Shown here: positions 39,601 through 52,700 of the stretch, in pieces
How positions within the stretch are numbered: position 1 is the first letter of the stretch
Layout of the letters: each line of letters begins with the position of its first letter
NCBI GenBank assembly: GCA_016165875.1
Contig: JABBOT010000005.1
Location: forward strand, 21,722,520-21,786,519
Reading direction: 5' to 3'
Source: Acanthopleura granulata
Lineage: Eukaryota; Mollusca; Polyplacophora; Chitonida; Chitonidae
Length of the DNA stretch: 64,000 nucleotides
Notes under the pieces: generated by a model
What the model saw: only the letters and a program-made list of their open reading frames with translations
Databases searched by the model: none
Told to the model about the DNA's origin: nothing
Translations under genes and position numbers: made by a program

Positions 39601-41283
39601 GTCCGGTGTCCTCTGGGAAACTCTTACAGCACCGTAAGCACGACAACACTGGTACCGCCCTCACAGAAGCAGCTACCGGTCCTATAGAATGACCGAGGCG
39701 ATGTTGGTAAATCCAAACTAATTCAGTGTTAGACATGAAAATATCGATGTAGCCCGATTCCTAAAAATTCAATTCTTATTAAAGGTCCAAGAGGCCCGGC
39801 TGTTGCCAGAACCGCTACTGACGCCGTTTCGTTTGCATCGTCGGAAAACGAAGTAGTGAAGGCCAAAGAAACGAAAGCAAGAACCTATTTTCCAGAAACA
39901 TGGCTATGGGACATTGAAAAGATTGGGTAGGAACCTGATTTATTTGTTGATTTGTTGAAGTTTATAGTTTTATTATCACATTCACATCATACCTAATTAG
40001 AATTTATCCAAAATAGAAGCTATACCTCAGCTGAAGTGCTTTCTGGTTCCCTTATACCGCCTGTTACCCGATATATCTACGGACGTTTTTTTTTATTTAT
40101 TTATTTATGATTTATTCATTTATTTAATTGATTGGTGTTTAACGCCGTACAGCGGCAACCAAAATTAGATTAATGCCAGGCTCGATATACATAATGACTT
40201 CCTCTCCACAGTATGGCTGAAACATTGCCAATGTGGCGTTAAGCCATAATCATTATTTCATCATGATTTGCGAATATCGCATCCAGGTAAAATCTTATTA
40301 GCTATTACCTTATTTACACTTGAGCCATTTTACTTGTAAGGTTATGTGGTATGTTGACACTGCTTTACCATTTACCATTATCAATATTTCATTTTCTACG
40401 GTATAGTGAATCTGGTTTATTGGCCCTATTTTACCATCCATGAAAATATAACGGTTCCTTTTTCTGTTCATTCTTTTGGAAAGTGAGTTGTCTGTGTTTT
40501 TACCATTGCTCATTATTGTGATAAGGTTGTGAGGATGGTATGCAGACGTTACCCTGTTTTACCATTGTTCATTATCATGGTAACATTTTCTCTACTGATT
40601 CTTGTTACCACAGTGAGGCTGATATTTAGACGTTGCCGTGTTTTACGATTGCTTATTATCATATGCTGACTGTCGTTACCTCAGTGAGGATGGTATGCTG
40701 ACTCTGAACAAACCAATCCCAGACGCCATCACAGAGTGGGTGGGCAGCACGGTGTGCACCAACACAAAAACCGGGCTGGGGGTGTCGGACACGGCTAAGG
40801 TCACGGCCTTCAAGCCATTCTTCGCCTCCTACACATTGCCGTATTCCGTGATCAGAGGAGAGAAGATACCTATACCCGTGACAGTGTTCAACTACCTGTC
40901 GGACTGCCTGGCCGTAAGCGGACTCAAGCTTATAAAACAGTATTATCGCTATTAGAGATTACACTTTCTGGATGATAGCACAGGTTCACTGGTTCTGCTG
41001 AAAGTGTAATCTCTCATAACGATAATACTTGTTACTTAAATTCACTTTCTAAATGATACTGATCAATCTGTTAAGCTTATATAATTGTATGGATATGTTA
41101 TACGTTTAAAAGTAGTCTCGGAACACATCTTATGTTTGTAGTTTGGTAGGACTATTGTATGTTACAAGATGCAGCGTGAACATTTCATGTAGATTATTCG
41201 AGGAAGTTCAGTCCCGCAAAATCCTACCCCAACCAATTGCGTTTAGATCACTCTTGGCCAATAGGTTTACCTTCACTATTAGT

Positions 41284-41322
<39 letters not shown>

Positions 41323-44300
41323 TATATATATTTATTTTACGCCATTCTCAAGACTTCTAAACTTGTGCGATTTTTCCCGAGGTAAATCACGAACCGTTTA
41401 CGAGTTACTGACGAACTTCCCCACTTTGACCCACGTTAAATTAGAGCGCAAATTCACTCAAACTATCATTATCAAGAAATGCAAGCTTTAAACTGAGACA
41501 AAGGTTTATAAAATATATGATAGCGGAGCCATTCCAATAACTGCCAGAAAGTGCCATGTTTTAATAAACATATAGAGCCCTAATACAAGCGCATTGGGAA
41601 CGTCAATCAAATGGAGCCAAAAACCGCTTCCGAAATTTCATGATACGGAGAAAATCGCCCAGATTTAATCCTGCCCTGATGTCATAAGTGTTAACTTTTT
41701 ATTTATTACCTTGCATTTTTTTACTCTGTGTTAACATGGGGCAAAAGTTCAACTAAGGGTAAATTTTAAACATAGGTTAAAATGTTAAAACTTTAAAACG
41801 TGAAGGGGGGGGGGGGCCTCCTTGGCCCAGTCGGTTAGCACGCTATTGCAGCACAATGACCCGAAGCCTCCCACCAATGCAGTCTCTGTGAGTTCAAGAC
41901 CAGCTCATGCTGGCTTCCTCTCCGGCCGTACGTGGGAAGGTCTGCCAGCAACCTGCAGATGGGCTCTGCCCGGTTTCCTCCTACCATAACGCTGGCCGCC
42001 GTCGTATAAGTGAAATACTCTTGAATACGGCGTAAAACACCAATCAAACAAATAAAGAAAGAAAACGTGAACATTACATATATCTAGGCGTCGAAACCGA
42101 CATTCCTTACCAGCCGACAACCAAAATGGGCGTTCCGTATGAATAATCCAATAATCAGTAATCGCGTCAATAATCGTTAGACCAGTTTCCAAAAACGACA
42201 AATAACACAAACCCCAAAGAACTAAGAAAATATATCAATATAAAATTAGGACGCATTCATGCAAAGAGAAGCAGTCAACACTTTTCAGTGATGGCGAAAA
42301 GACGTTGTGAATGTTCTAGGCGGATAAATAAAGTCAGTATCCAAATCGTGTACCATTTTAGTATATATGATATATGAACTATCATGTAGATTTGTTTGTT
42401 ATGCAGATTCAGCTTGACCTCGATACGTCCAAGGGCCAGTTTGACCTGGAGGGGGAGTCCAAGGTGACGCTGTGTGTGTGTGGTCAGGAATCGGAAACCC
42501 ACAGATTCCTCATAACGCCCAATGTACTGGGTGACGTCAACATCACAGTCGATGTAAGTCATATGGCCAAGTTGTTTTACTCCCATATCCCAATTTTGTA
42601 TTTGCCATATGCTTTCACAATACTTGATCCTTTTAATAAGCTGTGAGCACTTCGGTTTAGTAATTGATTTGTGGTACGGAAATCGAAATATATTTATTTG
42701 TGTCTTTCCCTCTGTCTTTTGCCTAATATAGCCTAACTCCTCCGAATAGTTTCTGATGTCGAGGAAATTTGATCTACAGCTTCCCTGTCATCTAGAACCT
42801 CAGATCGTGCTCGGTCATGTTCGAAAACTTATGTATGATAATTCATTGATTCTGATTGGTCGTTGGTTTCCGAGTAATAACTGCTTCAAAAACTTTCCGA
42901 ATTTGATCAGAAAAGAAAACAGCTTCATCTATGCATAACTTTGGCATATTTAGCATAGGATATCTTTTTTCTTAATTGAGTCTCTTAAGATGAATAACGT
43001 TTATGCTATCTGCGGAATTCCAATCACATATATAATCAAAAGTTACACAAAACGAAACGTATATACATATATCTCTATAAATGTTACACCGTATATGCCT
43101 ATGGTTTACTGAGTGTTTGCAAGCAAAGAAAAATTTTAAAAAATATTTTAAGCACAGTAAATAATCCTGCTATGCGTTCAGTGAAAATAGCGTAATCAGG
43201 GACACCTTTTCTGTCGGTGTTATCAACCTTTGAACTGTAGGTATACGTGTTAATGGTTTCCAGGCCAAGTCTGTGACGGACGCTGGATACTGTAGTAACA
43301 CTTTGGTGATGAGTACCGAGGGGATTGGTGTCAGGGACATCCTCACAAGGCCACTCCTGGTCGAGGTCAGTCACTCTCAGTCTTACAGCTTTCACGGTTT
43401 GTTTGCTTGGTTGTTTTATACCTTCTTCAATGCAGAGCGAAGCCGGTCATGGTAACGTAGTGATTGGAGTGTCTGCATCATAAACATTAGACCCGGGGGA
43501 TTTTAAGATCGGTACATTACATTGGCACTGCCTGGTTTGGCGCTCAATATAAGATGAATAGATCAAGTGGTCGTCGGGCCCGGTGTGATATGACCGTAGG
43601 TCCTTCCAGTGAGGCAGCAGTCTGAATATGCCAGTGTTGGGTATGGTCTACTAAAAGGAGATGGTATGGTGCTAAGACCGAAGTAATGCTGAAAACGTCG
43701 CTGAACCTGAATCAAGCGAATGAATGAAGCACCTCTGTATTGAAGTACGTAGAGGTTTGCAGATTTTGATATTGTCATCCCGGCATACTGCGCGAATTTC
43801 TATGGCATTTTTTAATACATCTTGCCCATGACCTAACCTCTTGTTAGTTCACTATATACAAAGTTACCACCTATACATGTGTCCAAACGACGGAGCGTAT
43901 TTCGTACATCGCATTTTTTGTAATCCAATGTTATGAAAGCGGTTTTACTCCGTTGGAAAGATGTAACCGCAAAGAATCTCTATACTTCTTGGGAAGTGTT
44001 TAATGGTATTCCGTCACACAATTTTAGACTTTTCATTACTTTGGCTACGAAACTACGAATTGCAAATGACATATTTAGATTCTTCGAATGTTTCCCAGGC
44101 CGCTGTTTACCGATACCGAAATATTGATTCCCCCAGTATCTGCATGTAAACCGTGTTGGCATCGTCTGAATTCAAAATTTCCAATTCACCTCCGTCCATA
44201 GTAAAGTTGTCACTTTTTCCTCTCTTCTCTTCAGTCTGAAGGCATCCCAGAGGAGTATACCAGAAGCATCTTTGTCTGTCCCAAAGGTAAAAGTATATAT

Positions 44301-46654
44301 GTATGGTCCACTTACACAAAACATTTGTAAATCAATTGCTTTACACGTAAATCACGCTACCTTATGGCGACATATGTTATTCATGACAAATTCTACGAAA
44401 TGGTCCCCGAGCTGTCATTTTCCTGTTTTCGAACTGCTTGAATTATTCTACCATTTCTGCGAAGAGATATTAGCTGTGTTTTATACCTTCATATAAGGAA
44501 ACTACAAATTCTCAAGATGGTACATCTTATCTGAACTTGTACCTGAACAAAGACGACAATTGTTTCCTGTCACGTCGGCTTTACGACAAGAGGGATAGTT
44601 TCGATATTGATATTGTGAATTATCCCTGCTTGGGTAACAATAAACCGATGGTTCTGCATATGGCGTATACATATCTCGGCTTGTAGCATTTGTTAAATCC
44701 TGTGTGCTGTATGATGATTACATTCAACGTCACAAAGCTATTACGGCAAAAACTAGTGTGTCAAGGTTATTTCGTCGGCGCCTTCTCTCTGGCTTTCTTA
44801 CATTTTTACAATGAGTATGCCTGTCTTGTTGATGAATACGGGCCGAGTTTGCAGAATCTCTGAAACTCTGCTTTATAATTGTGTCTAATTCCGCTTAACC
44901 CGAGGCTAGGGGCCGTATGTTCATCGTGTAGAGTGTGATGGTCATGTTGAATCTATGAACAGTTGCAATCAAAGCGCAACTGAGATACATAGTTGATTAT
45001 CGACGCCATATACACGAAAATGGTACACGATTTGGATACTGATTTTATTCATCGGCCTAGAACATTCATTACGTCTTTTCGTCATCGTGAAAAACTGATG
45101 GCTGCTATTCTTGGCATTCTTTTCTTAAGATGAATCCGTCCTAATTTTATATCTATATGTTTTCTTAGTTCTTTGGGGTGTTGTTTCATTTGTCGTTTTT
45201 TGAAACTGGCCTTGCGATTATTGACCTGTAACGCCCATTTTGGTTGATGGCTGGTATACGAATGTCGGATTCGACGCCTAGATTTGACATCGGGAAATGA
45301 TTGCAGTAAATCACTGAAAATCACTGTAAAATAGACCCCTTCACACTGACAAGTCAGTAATGTACAGCCCTACAAAATGTTTACGAATTCTTAATTATTT
45401 TACAGACGAAGATGGCAAAACAGCTGTCCAGGAAATCGACATGCTTCTCCCAGACAATGTCATTTTAGATTCCGCTCGTGGATATGTCACAGTGATTGGT
45501 AGGTCTTCCCTGATGCGCAAGCTCAAGTTGATGAGTGTTTTGTAGAGAACGGCAATCAGTAATATCTTTCATAAACAATAAATGATAAATTGAGTCACAG
45601 ATAGCAAGTATATTCACTTATCATTTTAGCTCAGTTGACTTATCACACCCCCGATTTGCATTTACTTTACACATACAGCTTAAGTAATTGATTTTGGTAG
45701 AACATTTAAACTTTTGGACAAATAACATTGTGAACAAGCCACAGTTAACGCATTCGACGGGAAATCTAGTCGTCCAGGACTCTCTTGTATGAATTTGGTG
45801 AATCCCAATTTTGAGGAAAGGCATGGCGAATTTCCATGAAATTTACATTTCATTATACCACAAGTGCAGTGAATCAAGGACTCCTTGTCAGCATGCCACA
45901 CGTAATACTTAAGTCATACACTCCTTAATTGTACTGTTGGTTTGATTTCTATTAGTATGCCCTTTTTCAGTGTCTCCTTTTGCATCATTCTTTAAGCAGT
46001 ATAACTTTCTATACAATTAAAACAAAAAAAATGGATGAAAAAAGGAAAAGTGTGGCGTCCAAAGAAGTAACGCTTGCGCAGTTCAAAAATCTGCCCTACC
46101 GTGAAGAAACGGAGGAATCGTTCTCCACAGCAAGAATAACAACGTTGCCCATTCATAGTAACGATATGTATGGTTAGACATTTAAATCATCCAGTCATTT
46201 GTATACAACACGTCAAAATATACATACGTATATACACTTGCTAAAATTAGAGATGTACTTTTTTTTCAGGAGACCTAATGGGATCAGCCTTGAATAACTT
46301 AGACAACCTGGTGAAAATGCCTTATGGCTGCGGCGAACAGAACATGGCTTCTTTCACCCCGAACATCTACGTGATGGAATATCTGTACAGTACAAACCGT
46401 CTCACTCAGGACATTTCCGACAAGGCCTCCAACTACATGAAGATCGGTAAACACTATAACATTAGTTCTAGGAAACATCGTGACTGGTCGGGCCGGTAAT
46501 GACTGTGTTGAGCTGTTGGCCATTGATGTCTGGCCAGTAAAAATACAAGGCGCTTAAATAAAGTGCACAAGCGCATTATGTGCATACACTTAAGCAAATA
46601 GTCCATTGTGACAAGCTGTATTATTTAAGGAACTGCCCGATCGAAGAGCATGAT

Positions 46655-46715
<61 letters not shown>

Positions 46716-49700
46716 GTCATTAGGACTCCTTATCGTCATATGACTGAAAAAATGTTGAGATCCACGTAAAACCCAGGCATACACACATATTTACTTACTT
46801 ATAACGTTGTACTCAAGAATATTTCACCTATACAAGCGCAATCACATTTATGGGTTAAGACAACTTAACAAATTGTCTTAAAGTCGCAGTCGAATTAAGG
46901 AGGGCTAGATTCCAGCCAACGGCCTCATAGTGCCGATCATTTCTCACGTGAGCAATGTTCTTGCCGATCAGTTGTCACGTGAACAATGCTTGTGGCGATC
47001 AGTTGTCACGTGAACAGTGTTTTATGAAACAGTTCAAGGGCCATGTCACACCTGTGTGTTCTATTTATTCTGCATTACATGAAGGCCACACTGACTTTCT
47101 TATAAATGAGCCTTAGTACGAAAGAAATCCCAGGCTTAATGAACCACACAACTTTCAGGATACCAGCGACAGTTACGCTACCGCCATAAGGATGGGTCTT
47201 ATAGCGCTTTCGGGCAGAGGGATGACTCCAACGAGTCCGGCAGCTCCTGGCTTACAGCCTTTGTAGTCAAATCCCTGGCGAAAGCTCGTCCCTACATTTT
47301 CATAGACCAGAAGGATTTGGATCAAAGTATCAACTTCTTCAAGTCCACGCAGGACAACGTGACAGGGTGCTTCCCTAAAATAGGACAAACCAGTGCCTAT
47401 TTAAAGGGTGGTTTGGAGGGTCAGGCCAATTCCACATTGACGGCATACATCCTGATCGCTTTGCTAGAGGCTGACACCGCTTCACAGGTACGGCATTGGG
47501 TGCCTTTGTAATTTTTGCGGTAGAGACACCATTAGTTTCGAAATTGACCTATATTATTACAAGTCCACGAATAGCAGACTTAAGACCTCAATGAACTGCC
47601 AGAGCCATTTTTTAAAATTCTTGTCTACCTCAGAACATTTATTCTTAGTGTATAAAGTAGGAGTTCTCAGAGGTGTCATGCAACAACTTTTGTTCTGATC
47701 TTCGTCCTTAACAGGAATATTCCACTGTGCTCTGACAGCTTTTTCTCCTTTTCCCCCAGTCTGTGGTAAATAAGCAATTAATCCTCAAAGTCTGAATTTA
47801 GTCTGGCTACCCAAAGTCCGAAATGAGTCTAACTACCACCAAGTCTGAATGTAGTCTAACTACCCAAACTCCGAAATGAATCTAATTACTTAATGTCTGA
47901 ATTTAGTCTGGCTACCCAAAGTCAGAAATGAATCTAACTACCCAAAGTCTGAAATGAATCTAACTGCCCAAAGCCTGAAATGAGTGTAACTACCCAAAGT
48001 CCTAATTGAGTCTAACTTCCCAAAATTCTGAATTTTGTCAAACTACCCAAAGTCTGATTTTAGTCTAACTACCCAAGGTCTGAATTTAGTCTAACTGGCC
48101 AAAGTCCGGAAAGAATCTAACTACTCAAAGTATGCATTTAGTCTAACTACACACCACCCGGATTTAGGATCGCCTTGATATGGCTGAAATACTGCCACTA
48201 CGGCATTAGTCCCCAATTATTCATTCTCTGTGATGTTTCCGGTTATTCATCCGTTTATTCATTCTCTATTTATGAAGTGGCAATTTCATCCATTTATTCA
48301 TTGTCTATGTAGGACCCTGTGGTGCAAGGAGCCGTCAAGTGTATCATGAACGACGAATTCTCCGACATCTACACCATAGCTCTCTCTGCCTACGCTCTAA
48401 CCCTTTATGATGAAGGATTGCCATTCAGACACGAGCTCATCGACAGGCTGAGAGACACGGTTATAGAGGAAGGTAATCGGTCGCTGTAACGATACTGAAA
48501 TGAAATGTTATTTTATACTACTTAATACGTTAGCAAGGACGCCAAATCCGTTGTTTGAGGGATGATTTCCGTTGATCTAACGGATTAATCCGTTTCTGAT
48601 TTCGGAATTATTCGTTATCAGGAACGGATTAATCCGTTAGATTAACGGAGAGACAATCCGCCTTCCCTCAAATGACGGATTTAACGTAAGATATTTTTGA
48701 GGATGGAGGACTGATAATTTTCTTAGGTGGCTCTCACGACTGAGATGATAATGTCCTATATGTATGAAAAATGACCAAACGCCAGACAGAGGTACATGCC
48801 GTGCAAAACGCCCGCACGGTATTGTTTTTGACTGTTATAATAACACCTCATGAGCAGCCAAAACACAATCCTTATTCCTTCACTTTTACACAATCGTATT
48901 TTTGGTAAATATCAATATTAACACCAATATCCCCTAAACTTTTCATAGTATAGCTGTATCATTAGGAACACTGGTGACGCGACACTGTGACGCGGCTTTA
49001 CGTTTTGTTAAATATGATTTGAACACGGCGTTTTGAGTAATTCTAGATCAGTTTCGTCTGGTATATTGCATTTCACATCACTGCATTTTTTGGTGAGAGC
49101 GGGGTGTAAGTTATTAGTTCTTGAACACTTACATAAACAGCTAGAACAGTACCCTAGTTGAGGTGAAATTGAGGTGAGACCGGATTTCACCGGTAACGTG
49201 TGACCATTTGCCAGTTGTAACATTGTCGTCGCTGTTCTGGTTTTACTCTCTGTGCTGTAGCAATTCACATTCTGCTTTTCCCATGTGCATATTGAAGTAC
49301 TCTCGTGTTACAGAGGGTCAGCAGCACTGGGAGAGGAAAGACAAGCCGGAGCCGCCGAAGAGGAGATGGTGGTGGTATTACACGGCCAACTCCGCCGAGG
49401 TCGAGATGACCGCTTACGCTCTCATGGCCCTCATCGTCAATGAACAAGAGGGAGGCGTCGTCATTGGTCAGCCCATAGTCCAATGGCTATCCAGGCAGAG
49501 GAATTCCTACGGAGGTTTTTCGTCTACGCAAGTATGTCTTCCCTTTCAGATTTTTGGTCCGTTTTCATTATTGAGTAAACTTTTTCAATTTCTAAGCACA
49601 TACAAGTTTTTTTTTAATCAAGAAATATTTCATTTCGCATTGATTTTGTCGAAATATACGTATAGATCTAAATGAATAAGGAATACAGGTAAGTGATACC

Positions 49701-52700
49701 CTACATATCCTGATAATCATCAAAACAGACCAAAACCGGTGAAATCACCATTAAAATTTAAGGTGTCCCAGTGTTATAGATGAAATAAAATTAATGATAT
49801 TCATATTTACAAGTGTGGGTCTGCGATGTAAATTACCCTTTGCTGTTTTCTGACTGGTGTATTCGAGTGCAATTCATACCTTCTGTTTGGCGAATGGAGA
49901 GTTCTTTGATGCTGTCACTATAAAATCATTTTATCTGAGCATGTAATAAGTACCGGTGCTCATTTTTGATAAACAGGACACAGTGGTGGCTCTCCAAGCA
50001 TTGGCTGAATACGGCACCATAGCTTACACCGACGGCTTGGACATGTCTGTCACTGTGTCCGCTGATGACCTAGACTTGGTGACCGTAGAACTGAGTGATA
50101 CGGAGAGCCTCATTCCTAAACGACAGCGCATTGACGCCCTGCCTACACAAGTGAAAATATCGGCATCTGGAGATGGCTGTGCTATGATACAGGTAATAAA
50201 CACACTAAAACGGTGGCAGAGAGTATGCCACCATATCGAGCACCTTGGCGAAGAGCATGCCAAGAGTACCTTGGCGGAGAGAATTCATGCTTTGAACATC
50301 AACTGTCTTCCCTGCAACAATATCCAATTGTTGTATAGTGCAATGCCTTGATTTATTGACTAGAGATAGTTATGTACAATGAGTGAGCAGCTTAGTTCAA
50401 AGTTAAGATTGTCAGAAAAGTTAGACAATATTATGTTTATTTCGGTGAAGCATTTTTTCTAACAGCTACTACGACAGTGGAAACTGACATTTAAGCGTGC
50501 TCCGTCGGCTAACATGGAACGGAGCAATTCTGTGTGAGCGGTGATGTAATTGTTCCAAGTGCGAGGCACTCTTGTTACCTGAGACTGTAGTAAGCTACCC
50601 GGGTCGTGGCTGAACTCAAGTATATATCTAAATTTATAACATGAAATGACCAAGAAACTTAGCCCATTCCCTCCTCAACACAATGGTCTGGAAATACTAG
50701 GCACTGTTGTTAACATATGTACTTGTTATAATTAAAATGTATAACATTAATAGTCTCCTGCCCCTATGCTGTTACAGTTTACACTGACAGTCAACTCGAA
50801 AGATTTACGTCACAGTTTATAAACAGCTGATAGCTCTCTCTGATTGGCCAGTCCCTAATAAACTTATAAAAATCAGCGCCTTCAGATCCCAAGTGGGCAG
50901 CACAATACTCCACACTTCAAACGAAAATAACTCAGCAACGAATTCATATAAACTCAAACAGGTTTTTGCATTCAAGAGAGAATTTTGTAATCTTTTTAAT
51001 GAACAGAGCCTCAGTCGTGAGCTGTCTTTAATTTTAAGTATGGAATTCCAGTAAACCACGATATTTAAATCTCTCGGCACTTCATTGCACATGGCACATT
51101 AATTACTTCCCGGTCAATTCCTTTGAAAAAACATTCCGTGCTGATCCCAAAAGACATATCCATTTCATACACGGGATCTATATACTTTGTAACATGCACT
51201 CGCGCGTAACTCCCAATCCACTAGAGCACAGATCAGAATAATGATTTCTTGGCCGATTCGGTTGAAGAAACATTCCGCGCAGGGAAATTATGCTTTTGAA
51301 CTCTTAAACACTTGCGCGTGAAAATTTCCAAGCAATTCAACCATAAAATCTAACAGCTATGTGCCCACAGAACGTATGTATATGAAAAATGTTAATTTTT
51401 GTGCTAATTTTCCTATAAGTGGCATGAGGTTGCTCAAAGCCGTCGTAACCTTACGTAGGTCGCAAGTATACCAAGGTGGCTTATGCATCGCCATGATAAA
51501 TAGGCGCGGCGTAATGTTACGAACCCTTTGAGAAACAGCCCCCTTGTCACTAATTTCAAATTTCAAAAACTTGGTTCAGAACATCCTGGAAGAGCTCAAA
51601 AGGTAAATAAAGTCAGAGCAGAGACAATTCTCTATCATACAGCAACTACATGTACATAAAAGATGTGTCTCTCATGACAACTCCTGTATGTTTCAGGCCA
51701 ATGCTCGCTATAATATCGAAGGAGAAACACCGAAAGACCCTGCATTTACTCTAGATATTAAGATGTTCCAGTCTGTGATGGAGCCCAAAAACTGCGACAG
51801 GCAGAGAATGCAGATCTGTACTAGGTATGTCTGCTTTGTAGATATTCACTCAGAAAAACTAATAATTGTCAGCAAAATACAAACTCGTTTAATTGTTCCT
51901 CCCAAATATGCCTGTCCAAGGTTTTGCTTTCTTGTTCCTTTTAGTTTTTCAAATCAGTCAAATCTCGTGGGGAAAACATTCTTTGAAGCAAATTTGTTGC
52001 CCATCTATGCGTCTTCCACTGACGAGAGCATATATTCACACAATTACGGGTGTTTCATATTTAGTACTAGTACCAGTGTAGCATAAGTTATAATAAGTGA
52101 AATTTCGTTCATTCAAAAACAGCATCTTGTTGAGAATTCAAATCTCGGAGTTGCACTTATTCTGATTTCAAGCGTCCTTTGATTTTTTTTCACTCACTTA
52201 CAAATATCTGTATTCTAATTTTCTCATCTCCAGATTCACTGTTCCCGCGCGTGTATCTAATATGGCTATGATTGAGGTTAAAATGGTCACAGGCTGGGTC
52301 CCCGATGAAAAAACCTTAAAAGAGGTAAGCATTTTAAGCCGAAGAAAATTTTTCTACAGGAAACCATAATTTTCCAGTAAACCTACGAAAAAGAACATAA
52401 AGCAAGATTGGAATACATGTTAAATGACGAAATTTAGCTATTACAGTTCAGGTAATGGGAGTCCACAGTCTTACACTGATGTTGTAGAACATCGTAAAAT
52501 CACATGGTTAAATAATATGGCGTAATAACTCCAGCATATTATTTTTCTGTTTGTTTGTTTGTTTGTTTAAGTTTCATTTTGAATTTTATTTTTGTTGCAG
52601 CTTGTAAAACTACCACTCTGGGGTATACAAAGATATGAGATTGATAATAACATTGTTAACTTTTACTTTGACGAGGTAAGAAAAAAGTGTTGACATTTTA

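Noticed and set aside
46031..46177. Possible extra coding exon (Lys/Glu-rich open stretch) before the thioester exon
   Set aside because: Exon 26 ends and exon 27 starts exactly as in A2M (TVI-GDLMGSAL), so no residues are missing between them.
47785..48155. Regularly spaced 29-bp repeats resembling a CRISPR array
   Set aside because: The units are head-to-tail and diverged without unique spacers, in an intron of a eukaryotic gene; it is a minisatellite.
49208..49675. 155-codon open frame read as a stand-alone gene
   Set aside because: Its core is exon 30 of the TEP gene; the ends are intron read-through, bounded by clear AG and GT sites.
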